Source: Actinomycetota bacterium (GTDB taxonomy: Bacteria > Actinomycetota > Actinomycetes > Streptosporangiales > Streptosporangiaceae). Taken from it: 64,000 nt of DNA. The first letter of the stretch is position 1. The number at the start of each line of letters is the position of its first letter. The notes below the pieces were generated by a model, which ran no database searches, was not told the DNA's origin, and saw only the letters and a list, made by a program, of their open reading frames with translations. The position numbers were made by a program, and so were the translations under genes. The DNA is taken from the NCBI GenBank assembly GCA_027314515.1, contig DAHVAR010000036.1:1-64000 (forward strand), written 5' to 3'. Of the stretch, positions 26,270 through 35,727 are shown piece by piece.

Positions 26270-28216
26270 ATGACCATGCAGCACCAGTGGCACTCCATGC
26301 GCGGATTCACCCGCGACCCATCGGTGACGAAGCAGCGGCTCACGCCCGGCACGGTCCGCAGAATCGCCCGGTACGCCCGGCCCTACCGTCGCGAACTGGC
26401 GATCTTCCTGCTGGCCGCCGCACTCGACGCCGTGGTCACGGTCCTGTACCCGGTGCTGCTCGGCATCGTCATCGACAAGGGCATCCTGCCAGGGCGCACG
26501 TCGGTCGTGCTAACCGTGGCCGGCGTCGTCGGCGGGCTGGCGATCCTGGACGGCGCACTCGGCGTCGTGCAGCGCTACTTCACCGCGCGAGTAGGCGAGG
26601 GGCTCATCTACGACTTGCGCAGCCAGGTGTTCGACCACGTGCAGCGGCAGCCGATCGCGTTCTTCACCAGAGCACAGACCGGGTCGCTGGTCAGCCGGCT
26701 GAACAGCGACGTGATCGGCGCCCAGCAGGCGCTCACCTCGACACTGTCCTCGGTCGTCTCCAGCGTGCTGCAGCTGGCGCTGGTGCTGGCCGCGATGTTC
26801 TTCTACTCCTGGCTCGTCACGGTCGTCGCGCTGGTGCTCATCCCGGTTTTCTTGTACCCGGCGCGCCGGGTCGGCCGCAGGCTGCAACGGCTCACCAGGG
26901 AATCCATGCAGCTCGACGCCCAGATGGGCTCGACCATGACCGAGCGCTTCAACGTGGCCGGGGCGATGCTGGCCAAGCTGTACGGACGGCCAGCGGACGA
27001 GCTCAGCTTGTTCTCCGGCCGGGCGGCCAGAGTCCGGGACATCGGCGTTCTCACCGCGCTGTGGGGCAGCGCGCTTGTCACCGGCCTCGGCTTGCTGGCG
27101 ACGCTGTCGACGTCGGTGGTCTACGGGCTGGGCGGCGAGCTTGTGATCCGCGGCGTCTTGCAGATCGGCGGCATGGTCGCGCTGGCCACGCTGCTGAGCC
27201 GGCTGTACGGGCCGATCACCGCGCTGTCGAACGTACAGGTCAACGTGATGACGGCGCTGGTCAGCTTCGACCGCGTCTTCGAGGTGCTCGACCTCAAGCC
27301 GCTGATCGACGAGCGCGAGGGCGCGGTGCCGCTGGCCGCCGCACCCGGTGCCAGCGGCTGGCTGGCCGGGCCCAGCCCAGCCCCGGCGGTGGAGTTCGAT
27401 CACGTCAGCTTCCGCTACCCGGCTGCTGCCGAAGTCTCGCTCGCCTCGCTCGAGTCGATCGCGCTGCCTGGGCCAGAACGAGCCGCGACGGTGCAGCAGG
27501 CGCTCACCGACGTGAGCTTCGTCGCGCCTGCCGGGAAGCTCACGGCGCTCGTCGGGCCGTCCGGCGCCGGCAAGACCACCATCACCCACCTGGTGTCCCG
27601 GATGTACGACCCGGCCAGCGGCATCGTCCGGATCGGCGGCGCCGACATCAGGAACGCCACCCTGGCCTCGCTGCACGACGTGGTCGGCGTGGTCACCCAG
27701 GATGCGCACCTGTACCACGACACCATCCGGGCCAACCTGCTGTACGCCCGGCCCGAGGCGACCGAGCCGGAGCTCATCCTGGCGTGCCAGGCGGCGCAAA
27801 TCTGGGGGCTGGTGGCCGCGCTGCCCGATGGCCTGGACACCGTCGTCGGGGACCGCGGCTACCGGCTGTCCGGCGGTGAGAAGCAGCGGATCGCCATCGC
27901 CAGGCTGCTCCTGAAGGCGCCGTCGGTCGTCGTGCTCGACGAGGCGACCGCGCACCTCGACTCGGAATCCGAGGCTGCCGTGCAGCGCGCGCTGAAGACG
28001 GCGCTGGCCGGGCGGACGTCACTGGTGATCGCGCACCGGCTGTCCACGATCAGGGAAGCCGACCAGATCCTGGTCATCGACGGCGGCCAGGTCATCGAGC
28101 AGGGGGTGCATGCCGGCCTGCTGGCGGCCGGCGGCTTGTATGCCGACCTGTACCAGACGCAGTTCGCCCGGCAGGAAGACAGCCAGCCGGCGCCAGCCGA
28201 CGCGGCCTCACGGTAA
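26270..28216 (+). CDS. ABC exporter, fused membrane and ATPase domains
   Basis: A 648-residue type IV ABC half-transporter of the MsbA/LmrA kind. Residues about 20-340 hold six transmembrane helices (for example IFLLAAALDAVVTVLYPVLL). The ATPase has GPSGAGKTT (about 429-437), LSGGEKQRIAIARLLL, VVLDEATAHLD and the switch His in VIAHRLSTI. It functions as a dimer to export lipids, drugs or peptides; the substrate is not inferable. Its end overlaps the convergent sulfotransferase gene by 9 bp. The ATG at 26270 is preferred over a GTG 18 bp upstream. Confidence 0.92.
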   Translation: MTMQHQWHSMRGFTRDPSVTKQRLTPGTVRRIARYARPYRRELAIFLLAAALDAVVTVLYPVLLGIVIDKGILPGRTSVVLTVAGVVGGLAILDGALGVVQRYFTARVGEGLIYDLRSQVFDHVQRQPIAFFTRAQTGSLVSRLNSDVIGAQQALTSTLSSVVSSVLQLALVLAAMFFYSWLVTVVALVLIPVFLYPARRVGRRLQRLTRESMQLDAQMGSTMTERFNVAGAMLAKLYGRPADELSLFSGRAARVRDIGVLTALWGSALVTGLGLLATLSTSVVYGLGGELVIRGVLQIGGMVALATLLSRLYGPITALSNVQVNVMTALVSFDRVFEVLDLKPLIDEREGAVPLAAAPGASGWLAGPSPAPAVEFDHVSFRYPAAAEVSLASLESIALPGPERAATVQQALTDVSFVAPAGKLTALVGPSGAGKTTITHLVSRMYDPASGIVRIGGADIRNATLASLHDVVGVVTQDAHLYHDTIRANLLYARPEATEPELILACQAAQIWGLVAALPDGLDTVVGDRGYRLSGGEKQRIAIARLLLKAPSVVVLDEATAHLDSESEAAVQRALKTALAGRTSLVIAHRLSTIREADQILVIDGGQVIEQGVHAGLLAAGGLYADLYQTQFARQEDSQPAPADAASR

Positions 28217-29110
28217 GTAGCCGACCCGGCGCAGGTCAGCGCCCGCCACCGACTCGATCTCGGTCAGCTGCGCGGGGGTGAGCTGCCGTCGCCAGGTGCC
28301 CGGCTCGGCAGCCGACGGGCCGTCACGCCGTACCGCCGGGACTGCCACCGGTCCGACCTTGTCACCGACGAAGCCGGACATGGCCGCCGCGGTGGCGGCC
28401 GGCTGCTGCACCATGGTCTCGTACCTGAGCGTGGCGAGCTGCTGCGCCGACAACGAGGTCCGCAGCCTGGCCATCGCGCGAACCGCGCCGCGCCAGCGCA
28501 TGGCGCATTTCCCGGCCGCCGACAGCTCCGGCCAGATTTCCAGGTCATGCTCGGTCTCGATACCGAAGAACGGGTTGGGGAACTCGGTTTCCACATTCGC
28601 CCTGCCGGGCTTGAACCAGGCCAGCGCCCGCGGGTCGGTGAGCATCGCCGCCACCACGTCCCTGCCGTCCCGGACGATCTGCACGAGCCGGGCGTCGGGG
28701 AACGCGCCGACCAGCGCATCGGCGCAGTACATCAGGTCAGGGCTGGCGTCACCGTAGCGGACGATGTCCCGGTCTTTCACGCAGCACGAGGGGCCGGTGA
28801 CCCGGCCTGCCTCCCGGCAGAACGGCGAGCAGGTCAGGCAGCAGTGCGCGGTCACCTGCCAGGACTGGGCGAAGGCATCCCGCAGCACGGTGGCTGCCGC
28901 GTCGCTGCGGCCGCGCTGGATCGAGGGGCTGCGGGCGAAGGCGTAGACAACGCCCTGCACGGCTTCCTGGCCGATCGTGACATGGAAGCCCGCGGACTGT
29001 TTGAGCGCACGGCCGAACAGGTCCGCGCCGGAATGCGGAGCACCGATGACGAAGACCGGCTGGCGGACCTTGCGGCCGTTGACTACCAGGATGTGCGTGC
29101 GGGGTGGCAT
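28208..29110 (-). CDS. Sulfotransferase family protein
   Basis: A 300-residue protein of the PAPS-dependent sulfotransferase superfamily. The 5'-phosphosulfate loop lies at VFVIGAPHSGADLFGRAL (about 19-36) and the 3'-phosphate motif at RLVQIVRDGRDVVAAML (about 139-155). A cluster of Cys (HCCLTCSPFC, SCCVKD) in the middle is unusual and might bind zinc or form disulfides. The acceptor is unknown. It stands alone, converging with the ABC exporter. Confidence 0.8.
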   Translation of the reverse strand: MPPRTHILVVNGRKVRQPVFVIGAPHSGADLFGRALKQSAGFHVTIGQEAVQGVVYAFARSPSIQRGRSDAAATVLRDAFAQSWQVTAHCCLTCSPFCREAGRVTGPSCCVKDRDIVRYGDASPDLMYCADALVGAFPDARLVQIVRDGRDVVAAMLTDPRALAWFKPGRANVETEFPNPFFGIETEHDLEIWPELSAAGKCAMRWRGAVRAMARLRTSLSAQQLATLRYETMVQQPAATAAAMSGFVGDKVGPVAVPAVRRDGPSAAEPGTWRRQLTPAQLTEIESVAGADLRRVGYLP

Positions 29111-29179
29111 GGCTACCCATCAGTGTGGCACCGGCCGCGCGGTGCCCGGTCCGGCTCCGCTGATCATGCTTGGCCCTGG

Positions 29180-29250
29180 CGGCCGGATGGGCCGGGGCCG
29201 GATGCGCCGGGGCCGGGGCCGGATGCGCCGGGGCCGGGGCCGGATGCCGC
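29180..29250 (+). repeat. GC-rich tandem repeat
   Basis: Repeats of a unit built from GGCCGGATGCGCC and GGGGCCGG. It lies between the sulfotransferase start and the GH15 gene end, overlapping the last codons of the latter. Probably replication-slippage DNA with no evident function. Confidence 0.75.
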
Positions 29251-29252
29251 CG

Positions 29253-31115
29253 TCACGACGGGCGCGCGGCCGGGCGCTTGCGTCCGCCGGTGCGGCGGCA
29301 GTGTCCCGCGGCGTGGCCCTCCAGGTTCAGCGCCGACTGGATGAGCGGAACGTGACTGAACGCCTGCGGTGTGTTACCAACCTGGCGGCCGTACCGCGGG
29401 TCATACTCCTCGCTCAGCAAGCCGAGATCGCTGCGAAGGCTCAGCAGCCGCTCGAATATCGCTACTGCCTCGTCGTACTCGCCGATCAGGTGCAGCGCGT
29501 TCACAAGCCAGAAGCTGCAGGCCAGGAACGCCCCTTCGGCGCCGGGCAGGCCGTCCACGTCCGCCTGGGCGCCGGAGTTGATCACCTTGGCCGGCTGGGT
29601 ATAGCGCAGCACCAGGCCGTCGCGCATCAGCTCGCGCTTGATCACCTTGACCGTCGAGACGACCCGCGGATCATCTGGCGGCAGGAAACCCACCTCGGGG
29701 ATCAGCAGTACCGAGGCGTCGAGTTCCTTGCTGCCGTAGTACTGGGTGAAGACACCCCGATCGGCGTCGTATCCCTGGTCGAGCACCTGGGCGTGAATCT
29801 CGTCCCTGATGGCGGTCCACCGCTCCAGCGGGCCGGGGCTGCCCTGCTGCACCAGGTGGATCGCACGGTCGAAGGCGACCCAGGCCATCATCTTGGAATG
29901 CACGAAGTGCCGCCGCGGGCCGCGCACCTCCCAGATTCCCTCGTCCGGCTCATGCCAGTGCTTTTCCAGGAAGTTCAGCAGCTGCCGCTGCAGGCTCCAG
30001 GTGTGCTTGTCGAACTCCAGCCCGGCCTGCCTGCCCAGCGTGAGCGCGTCAATGACCTCGCCGTAGACATCCAGCTGGCGCTGGTCGACAGCGGCGTTGC
30101 CGATCCGGACCGGTGCGGACCGCTCGTAACCGGGCAGCCAGCTGACTTCCCACTCGGCAAGTCTGCGCTCGCCGGCTACCCCGTACATGATCTGCACGTC
30201 ATTCGGGTCGCCGGCGATCGCCCTGCCGAGCCACTGGCGCCAGCTGTCAGCCTCGGCCGTGTAACCGGTTCGCAGCAGTGCCTCCAGCGTGATCGTGGCA
30301 TCGCGCAGCCAGCAGTACCGGTAGTCCCAGTTCCGCACGCCGCCGATGTCCTCCGGCAGCGAGGTCGTTGGCGCCGCGACGATGCCGCCGGTGGGCGCGT
30401 AGGTGAGCGCTTTGAGGGTGATCAGGGACCGCATCACCGCGTCCCGGTACGGGCCGGAGTAGGTGCACTGAGACGACCAGTCCGCCCAGAAGGCCCTGGT
30501 CGACTCCAGCGCGGCCGCGCCGACGACGCACGGGTCAGGGGGGAGCTGTGACTGCTTCCAGGCCAGCGAGAACTCCACCCGCTCGCCGGCCCTGACGTCG
30601 AAAGTCGCCTGGTGGGCCATGTTCTGGCCGACGCTGCGGACGGTGCCGTGGAAGCAGACCGAGTCTGGCCCGGCGATGGCCCTGATGTCGGTCCCGTGCC
30701 GCATGACCCACGGCACCACCTTGCCGTAGCCGAACCTGATCCGCAGCACGGACTCCATCTCCACGGTCCCGCTGATGCCCTCGATCATCCGGATCAGCAC
30801 CGGGTAACCGTGGTCCCGCGGCGGCATGAAATCGGTCACGCGCACTTCGCCGCTGAACGTCTTCCAGGTGGTTTCCAGGATCAGCGAGTCACCCTGATAC
30901 TGCCGGCGTACTTCGCCGCGCCGGCTAACCGGCCCGTCGGTGACCGTCGGACAGACTCGCCAATGCCCGTTCCGTTCGTCCCCGAGCAGTGCCGCGAAGC
31001 ATGCATCGGAGTCGAATCGGGGCAGGCAGAGCCAGTCGACGGAGCCATCCCGGCTGATCAGCGCAGCGGTCTGCATGTCTCCGATCAGTGCGTAGTCCTC
31101 GATCAGGCCCGTCAT
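29253..31115 (-). CDS. Glycoside hydrolase family 15 (glucoamylase/trehalase-like)
   Basis: A 620-residue protein matching GH15 enzymes, which hydrolyse alpha-glucosidic bonds including trehalose in actinobacteria. The N-terminal beta domain begins IEDYALIGDMQTAALISRDG and SVDWLCLPRFDSDACF. The (alpha/alpha)6 barrel contains NWDYRYCWLRDATITLEALL, WEVRGPRRHFVHSKMMAW with a likely catalytic Glu, and later GAEGAFLACSFWLVNALHL. ATG 31115 follows GGGAGG. No signal peptide, so cytoplasmic, which favours trehalose or maltooligosaccharide turnover. The C-terminus ends in a basic tail encoded by repeat DNA. Confidence 0.88.
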   Translation of the reverse strand: MTGLIEDYALIGDMQTAALISRDGSVDWLCLPRFDSDACFAALLGDERNGHWRVCPTVTDGPVSRRGEVRRQYQGDSLILETTWKTFSGEVRVTDFMPPRDHGYPVLIRMIEGISGTVEMESVLRIRFGYGKVVPWVMRHGTDIRAIAGPDSVCFHGTVRSVGQNMAHQATFDVRAGERVEFSLAWKQSQLPPDPCVVGAAALESTRAFWADWSSQCTYSGPYRDAVMRSLITLKALTYAPTGGIVAAPTTSLPEDIGGVRNWDYRYCWLRDATITLEALLRTGYTAEADSWRQWLGRAIAGDPNDVQIMYGVAGERRLAEWEVSWLPGYERSAPVRIGNAAVDQRQLDVYGEVIDALTLGRQAGLEFDKHTWSLQRQLLNFLEKHWHEPDEGIWEVRGPRRHFVHSKMMAWVAFDRAIHLVQQGSPGPLERWTAIRDEIHAQVLDQGYDADRGVFTQYYGSKELDASVLLIPEVGFLPPDDPRVVSTVKVIKRELMRDGLVLRYTQPAKVINSGAQADVDGLPGAEGAFLACSFWLVNALHLIGEYDEAVAIFERLLSLRSDLGLLSEEYDPRYGRQVGNTPQAFSHVPLIQSALNLEGHAAGHCRRTGGRKRPAARPS

Positions 31116-31233
31116 CGAAGCCTCCCGTCGCCGGCGCAGAGCGGCCGCCAGCGTGGCAGCCGCGGCACGCATTCTTCGACACTAAGGGTGACACGGGACC
31201 AGCGCGCACGGCGGCAGGTCGTAGAGTGGCGGC

Positions 31234-31650
31234 GTGCGCGCGGAATGGCCTGGCGGTCGGAGCCAGCAGCCCGAGACGGGCCGGCAGCGGCGGGGCAGCG
31301 CCCGCCGCCCGGTGATCGCGGCGGCCGCGGCCGGTGCCATCACGCTGATCGGGATCAGCGGCTGCGCGCAGATGACCGCGGCGATGGATAAGCAGTGGAT
31401 GACAGTGCAGTTCAGCCCGAACACGTCGGTGGCCACCGCGCTGCACGTCAGGGCCGCGTGCTCGCACATTCAGAACACGCCGCCGATGGCGCTGCCAGCC
31501 CAGCACTCGGAGATCAACACGATGTACGGGGTGCGGTACGACACCACGAACTCCTCTCCGGCTAACCTGGCCCAGCTCCAGACCTGCCTGCAGAAGTTCA
31601 AGTCGGTTCAGGGCGTGAACCCCGACAGCGCCGCCAACGAGGGCAGCTGA
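31234..31650 (+). CDS. Small putative lipoprotein
   Basis: A 138-residue protein with an Arg-rich N-terminus, a hydrophobic stretch (27-40) and a lipobox ISGC with Cys44. The mature part is about 95 residues with two further Cys (AACSHI and QTCLQKF) that could pair outside the cell. No family recognised. The GTG at 31234 gives an unusually long N-terminal region but no shorter start fits the signal. It ends 24 bp from the convergent fdhD stop. Confidence 0.65.
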   Translation: MRAEWPGGRSQQPETGRQRRGSARRPVIAAAAAGAITLIGISGCAQMTAAMDKQWMTVQFSPNTSVATALHVRAACSHIQNTPPMALPAQHSEINTMYGVRYDTTNSSPANLAQLQTCLQKFKSVQGVNPDSAANEGS

Positions 31651-31674
31651 CACAGGGGCCGGTCGGCCTCACCG

Positions 31675-32511
31675 CTACCAGGTGACCCGCTGCGGACCGG
31701 TGTAGATGTTCATCGACTCGCCGCGCACGAATCCCGCCAGCGTCAGGCCCGCGTCGTCGGCGAGCTCGGCGGCCAGCGATGACGGGGCGGAGACGGCCGC
31801 CAGCACCGGGATGCCGGCCAGCACAGCCTTCTGCACCAGCTCGAACGAGGCCCGCCCGCTCACCATCAGCACCGTGCGCCGCAACGGCAGCAGCCCGGCT
31901 TGCAGCGCCCAGCCGACGATCTTGTCGACGGCGTTGTGCCTGCCGACGTCCTCCCGCGCCGCCAGCAACTCGCCCGCGCTGCTGAAGAGCCCGGCCGCAT
32001 GCAGCCCGCCGGTCCGGTCGAACACCCGCTGCGCGCCGCGGAGCGCGCCGGGCAGCCCCGCCAGCACGGCCGCGGGCACCCGGAACTGGTCCTCGTCGAG
32101 CCTGTAACGGCCGGGAACGCGCAGTTCGGCGATGCTGGATTTGCCACACACACCGCAGGCGCTGCTGGTCAGGAAGTTGCGGCGCGGGCCGGACGCCAGG
32201 TGAGGCCGCAGCGCCACGTCGGCAATGTTGCCGATCGCGTCGCCGGCCTCGTGGTCGTGGCCGCACTGGCTGCCGTCGCAGATCCTGATCGACTGGATGT
32301 CCCCAGCCGAGCTGATAATGCCCTCGCTGAACAGGAAGCCGGCTGTCAGCTCGATGTCGTCGCCGGGCGTCCGCATGGTCAGGCTGATCGCCTGGCCGGC
32401 GATCCTGATGCCGAGCGGCTCCTCGGCGGCCAGCAGGTCAGCGCGCTCGCTCGCGCCGGGGCCGCCGATGCAGATCCGGGTCACCCGCCTGCGCGCCGTC
32501 CGTCCGGCCAC
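31675..32511 (-). CDS. fdhD: Formate dehydrogenase sulfurtransferase
   Basis: A 278-residue FdhD protein, which passes sulfur from a cysteine desulfurase to the bis-MGD cofactor and is needed for active formate dehydrogenase. Family segments: EEPLGIRIAGQAISLTMRTP, then ELTAGFLFSEGII, the sulfur-carrying TSSACGVCGKSS loop (CxxC), and EDVGRHNAVDKIVG. The GTG at 32511 is chosen because GGAGGAG lies just upstream; the ORF could extend to 32610 but that would run into the fdhA start. It diverges from fdhA across about 90 bp, so both probably share control. Confidence 0.95.
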   Translation of the reverse strand: MAGRTARRRVTRICIGGPGASERADLLAAEEPLGIRIAGQAISLTMRTPGDDIELTAGFLFSEGIISSAGDIQSIRICDGSQCGHDHEAGDAIGNIADVALRPHLASGPRRNFLTSSACGVCGKSSIAELRVPGRYRLDEDQFRVPAAVLAGLPGALRGAQRVFDRTGGLHAAGLFSSAGELLAAREDVGRHNAVDKIVGWALQAGLLPLRRTVLMVSGRASFELVQKAVLAGIPVLAAVSAPSSLAAELADDAGLTLAGFVRGESMNIYTGPQRVTW

Positions 32512-32601
32512 GACTCCTCCGACCTGGTTCCTGTGCTTCTGATCCCAGCCAATACCCTCCCCCCGCTTGCCCTTGCAGGCTATGTCCGTTTGGATAGGAC
32601 G

Positions 32602-35600
32602 GTGCCCCATCCACGTGGCTGGATCGCGAACTGGCCTGCCTACCGGCAGCTGACCGGACGTGACCGGCTGGGCCGGGGTGAGGCGGTCCGGTCACCGCAT
32701 ACCGAGGCGGCGGCCCCGCGCACCCAGGCCGCCGATCGCGTCGTGAGCTCCATCTGCCCGTACTGCGCGGTGGGCTGCGGCCAGCGTGTTTACGTGGCCA
32801 GCGAAGGCGGCCGGGATGCGGTCATCCAGATCGAGGGCGACCCGGACTCGCCGGTGTCGCGCGGCCGCCTGTGCCCGAAGGGCGCCGCGACCAAGCAACT
32901 GGTCACCCAGCCCGGCCGGCTGACGAAGGTGGCCTACCGGCGGCCCTACGGCACCGCCTGGGAGCAGCTGAGCCTGGACCAGGCGATGGACATGATCGCC
33001 GACCGGGTGATCGCCACCAGGAAGGACACCTGGCAGGAGCACCACGGCGGCCAGCGGGTAGCCAGGACCCTCGGCATCGCCAGCCTTGGCGGCGCGACCC
33101 TGGACAATGAGGAGAACTACCTCATCAAGAAGCTGTGGACCGCGCTCGGCGCGATCCAGATCGAGAACCAGGCGCGGATATGACACTCCGCCACCGTTCC
33201 CGGTCTGGGGACTAGCTTCGGCCGCGGCGGCGCCACCACCTTCCCGCGCGACCTCGTCAACTCGGACTGCATCGTCATCTGCGGTTCGAACATGGCCGAG
33301 TGCCATCCGGTCGCGTTCCAGTGGGTCGTGGAGGCCAAGGCCGGCGGCGCCACGGTGATCCACGTCGACCCGCGGTTTACCCGCACCAGCGCGCTGGCGG
33401 ACCTGCACGTGCCCACCAGGGCCGGCGGCGACATCGTGTTCCTCGGCGCGCTGATCAATCACGTGCTGTCCGGCGGGCACGAGTTCACCGAGTACGTCCG
33501 CGCCTACACCAACGCCGCCGACATCCTGCCAGCGGAGTTCACCGACGCGGAGGACGGCGGCGGGCTGTTCTCCGGCTACGACCCGGACACCAGGACCTAC
33601 GACAACTCCAGCTGGCAGCCGACCGGGGAGCGGGACGAGACCCTGCAGCACCCGCGGTGCGTCTTCCAGGTGCTCAAGCGGCATTTCTCCCGGTACACGC
33701 CGGATCTGGTGGAACAGGTCTGCGGGATCGGGCCAGCGGAGTTCGGCAGGGTCGCGGATGCCGTCGTCGCGGCCAGCGGGCGGGAGAAGACGACCGCCTG
33801 GGTGTATGCGGTGGGCTGGACCCAGCACAGCACCGGGGTCCAGCACATCAGGACCGCGTCGATCCTGCAGATGCTGCTCGGCAACATGGGCAGGCCCGGC
33901 GGCGGCATCCTGGCGCTCCGCGGGCACGCGAACATCCAGGGCGCGACCGATGTGCCGACCTTGTTCCACCTGCTCGGCGGCTACCTGCCGATGCCGGGGC
34001 CGGGCGAGGACATGGACACCTACCTGACCCGGATCCCGGATGGCGGTTTCTGGGGCAACAAGCGCAAGTACCTGGTCAGCATGCTGAAGGCCTGGTTCGG
34101 GGACGCGGCGACGGCAGGCAACGACTTCTGCTTCGGCTACCTGCCCAGGATCAGCGGTGATCACGGCACTTACCGCACGACGCTGGACATGATCGACGGC
34201 ACGGTCAAGGGGTTCTTCCTGCTCGGCGAGAACCCAGCCGTCGGGTCGGCGGGCGGCCGGCTGCAGCGGCTGGCGCTGGCCAACCTGGACTGGCTGGTGG
34301 TCAAGGACCTGACCATGATCGAGAGCGCCTCGTTCTGGCGGGACTCACCAGAAGTGGCCGGCGGCGAGCTGGTCACCGAGCGGATCGGGACCGAGGTATT
34401 TCTGCTGCCGGCGGCCGCGCACGTGGAGAAGGCCGGCAGCTTCACCAACACCCAGCGGCTGCTGCAATGGCACGCTAAGGCGCTGGACCCGCCCGGCGAC
34501 GCGCGCAGCGACCTGGCGTTCATCTACGACCTCGGCAACCGGATCCGCGCCCGGCTGGCTGGCTCTGATGACCCGGCCGACCGGCCGGTGCTGGACCTGA
34601 CCTGGGACTACCCGGAAGAGCCCGGCGGCGACCCGTCGGCCGAGGCGGTGCTGGCGGAGCTGAACGGATACGCGGCCGACGGGTCGCCGCTGGCCTCGTT
34701 CGCCCAGCTTGCCGACGACGGCTCGACCAGGTGCGGCAGCTGGATCCACGCGGGCTGCTTCGCCGGCGGGGTGAACCAGACGGCCCGCCGCACGCCGTGG
34801 CAGGAGCAGGACCACGTGGCCCTGGAGTGGGGCTGGGCGTGGCCGGCCAACCGGCGCATCTTGTACAACCGGGCATCGGCCGATCCGGACGGCCGGCCGT
34901 GGAGCGAGGCGAAGGCTTACGTCTGGTGGGACGAGCAGGCGCGCGAGTGGACCGGCCTGGACGTGCCGGACTTCGAGAAGGCCAAACCGCCGGACTACTT
35001 GCCGCCGCCCGGCGCCACCGGCCCGGCGGCGCTGAGCGGCCGCGATCCGTTCATCATGCAGGCAGACGGCAAGGCGGCGATCTTCGTGCCGCGCGGACTG
35101 CAGGACGGGCCGCTTCCCGCGCACTTCGAGGCCGCCGAGTCGCCGCTGCGCAACCGGGTGTACCAGCAGGACAGCAGCCCGGCGTCGATCCAGTACGCTG
35201 GCCGGCGGTCAACCCGCGACCAGGTAGCCGGGCATGACGCCACCTACCCTTACGTGGTGACGACTTACCGGCTGACCGAGCACCATACGGCCGGCGGGAT
35301 GAGCCGGACGCTGTCCAGGCTCGCCGAGCTGCAGCCCGAGCTGTTCTGCGAGGTGTCGCCTGAGCTCGCGGCGGAGCGCGGGCTGGAGAACGGCGGCTGG
35401 GCGACCATCATCACCGCGCGCGCGGCGATCGAGGCCAGGGTGCTGGTGACGCGCAGGCTGCGGCCGGTGCGGATACCTGGCGAGGGCGTCATCCACCAGG
35501 TCGGGCTGCCGTACCACTTCGGCAGCGAGGGCCTGGTGACGGGTGACTCGGTCAACGACCTGCTGCCGCTGGTACTCGACCCGAACGTATTCATCCAGGA

Positions 35601-35727
35601 GAGCAAGGTGGCTACCTGCGACATCAGAGCAGGGCGGCGGCCGACGGGAGCTGCCAGGATGCAGCTGGTGACCTCCTACCGGCACCGGGCAGGGCTGGCT
35701 GACGAAGAACCGCGGCCGGGCACATGA
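32602..35727 (+). CDS. fdhA: Formate dehydrogenase alpha subunit, selenocysteine-containing
   Basis: A 1041-residue molybdopterin (bis-MGD) oxidoreductase oxidising formate to CO2. The N-terminal [4Fe-4S] motif uses Cys52, Cys55, Cys59 and Cys91 (CPYCAVGCG, RLCPKG). Codon 194 is UGA (33181-33183), in the context NQARI-Sec-HSATVPGL, matching the Mo-ligating Sec of FDH-H and FDH-N. A SECIS hairpin follows. Downstream are SNMAECHPVAFQW, NMGRPGGGILALRGHANIQG and a C-terminal MGD-binding domain (YVVTTYRLTEHH). No twin-arginine signal is visible, so it faces the cytoplasm. GTG 32602 follows AGGAC and fits the family N-terminus. The stop overlaps the fdhB start. Automatic annotation is likely to split it at the UGA. 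Confidence 0.96.
33181..33220 (+). promoter_or_regulatory. UGA-Sec codon and SECIS hairpin in fdhA
   Basis: UGA at 33181-33183. Exactly 18 nt later lies a GGTCT apical loop (33202-33206) closed by a 6-bp stem, GTTCCC (33196-33201) with GGGGAC (33207-33212), one pair being U-G. E. coli fdhF has the same GGUCU loop at the same distance, where SelB binds. Confidence 0.93.

Noticed and set aside
33181-33183. fdhA as a nonsense-mutated pseudogene or two genes
   Set aside because: The UGA is at the known Sec site, the SECIS hairpin is in place and a full Sec machinery is encoded nearby.
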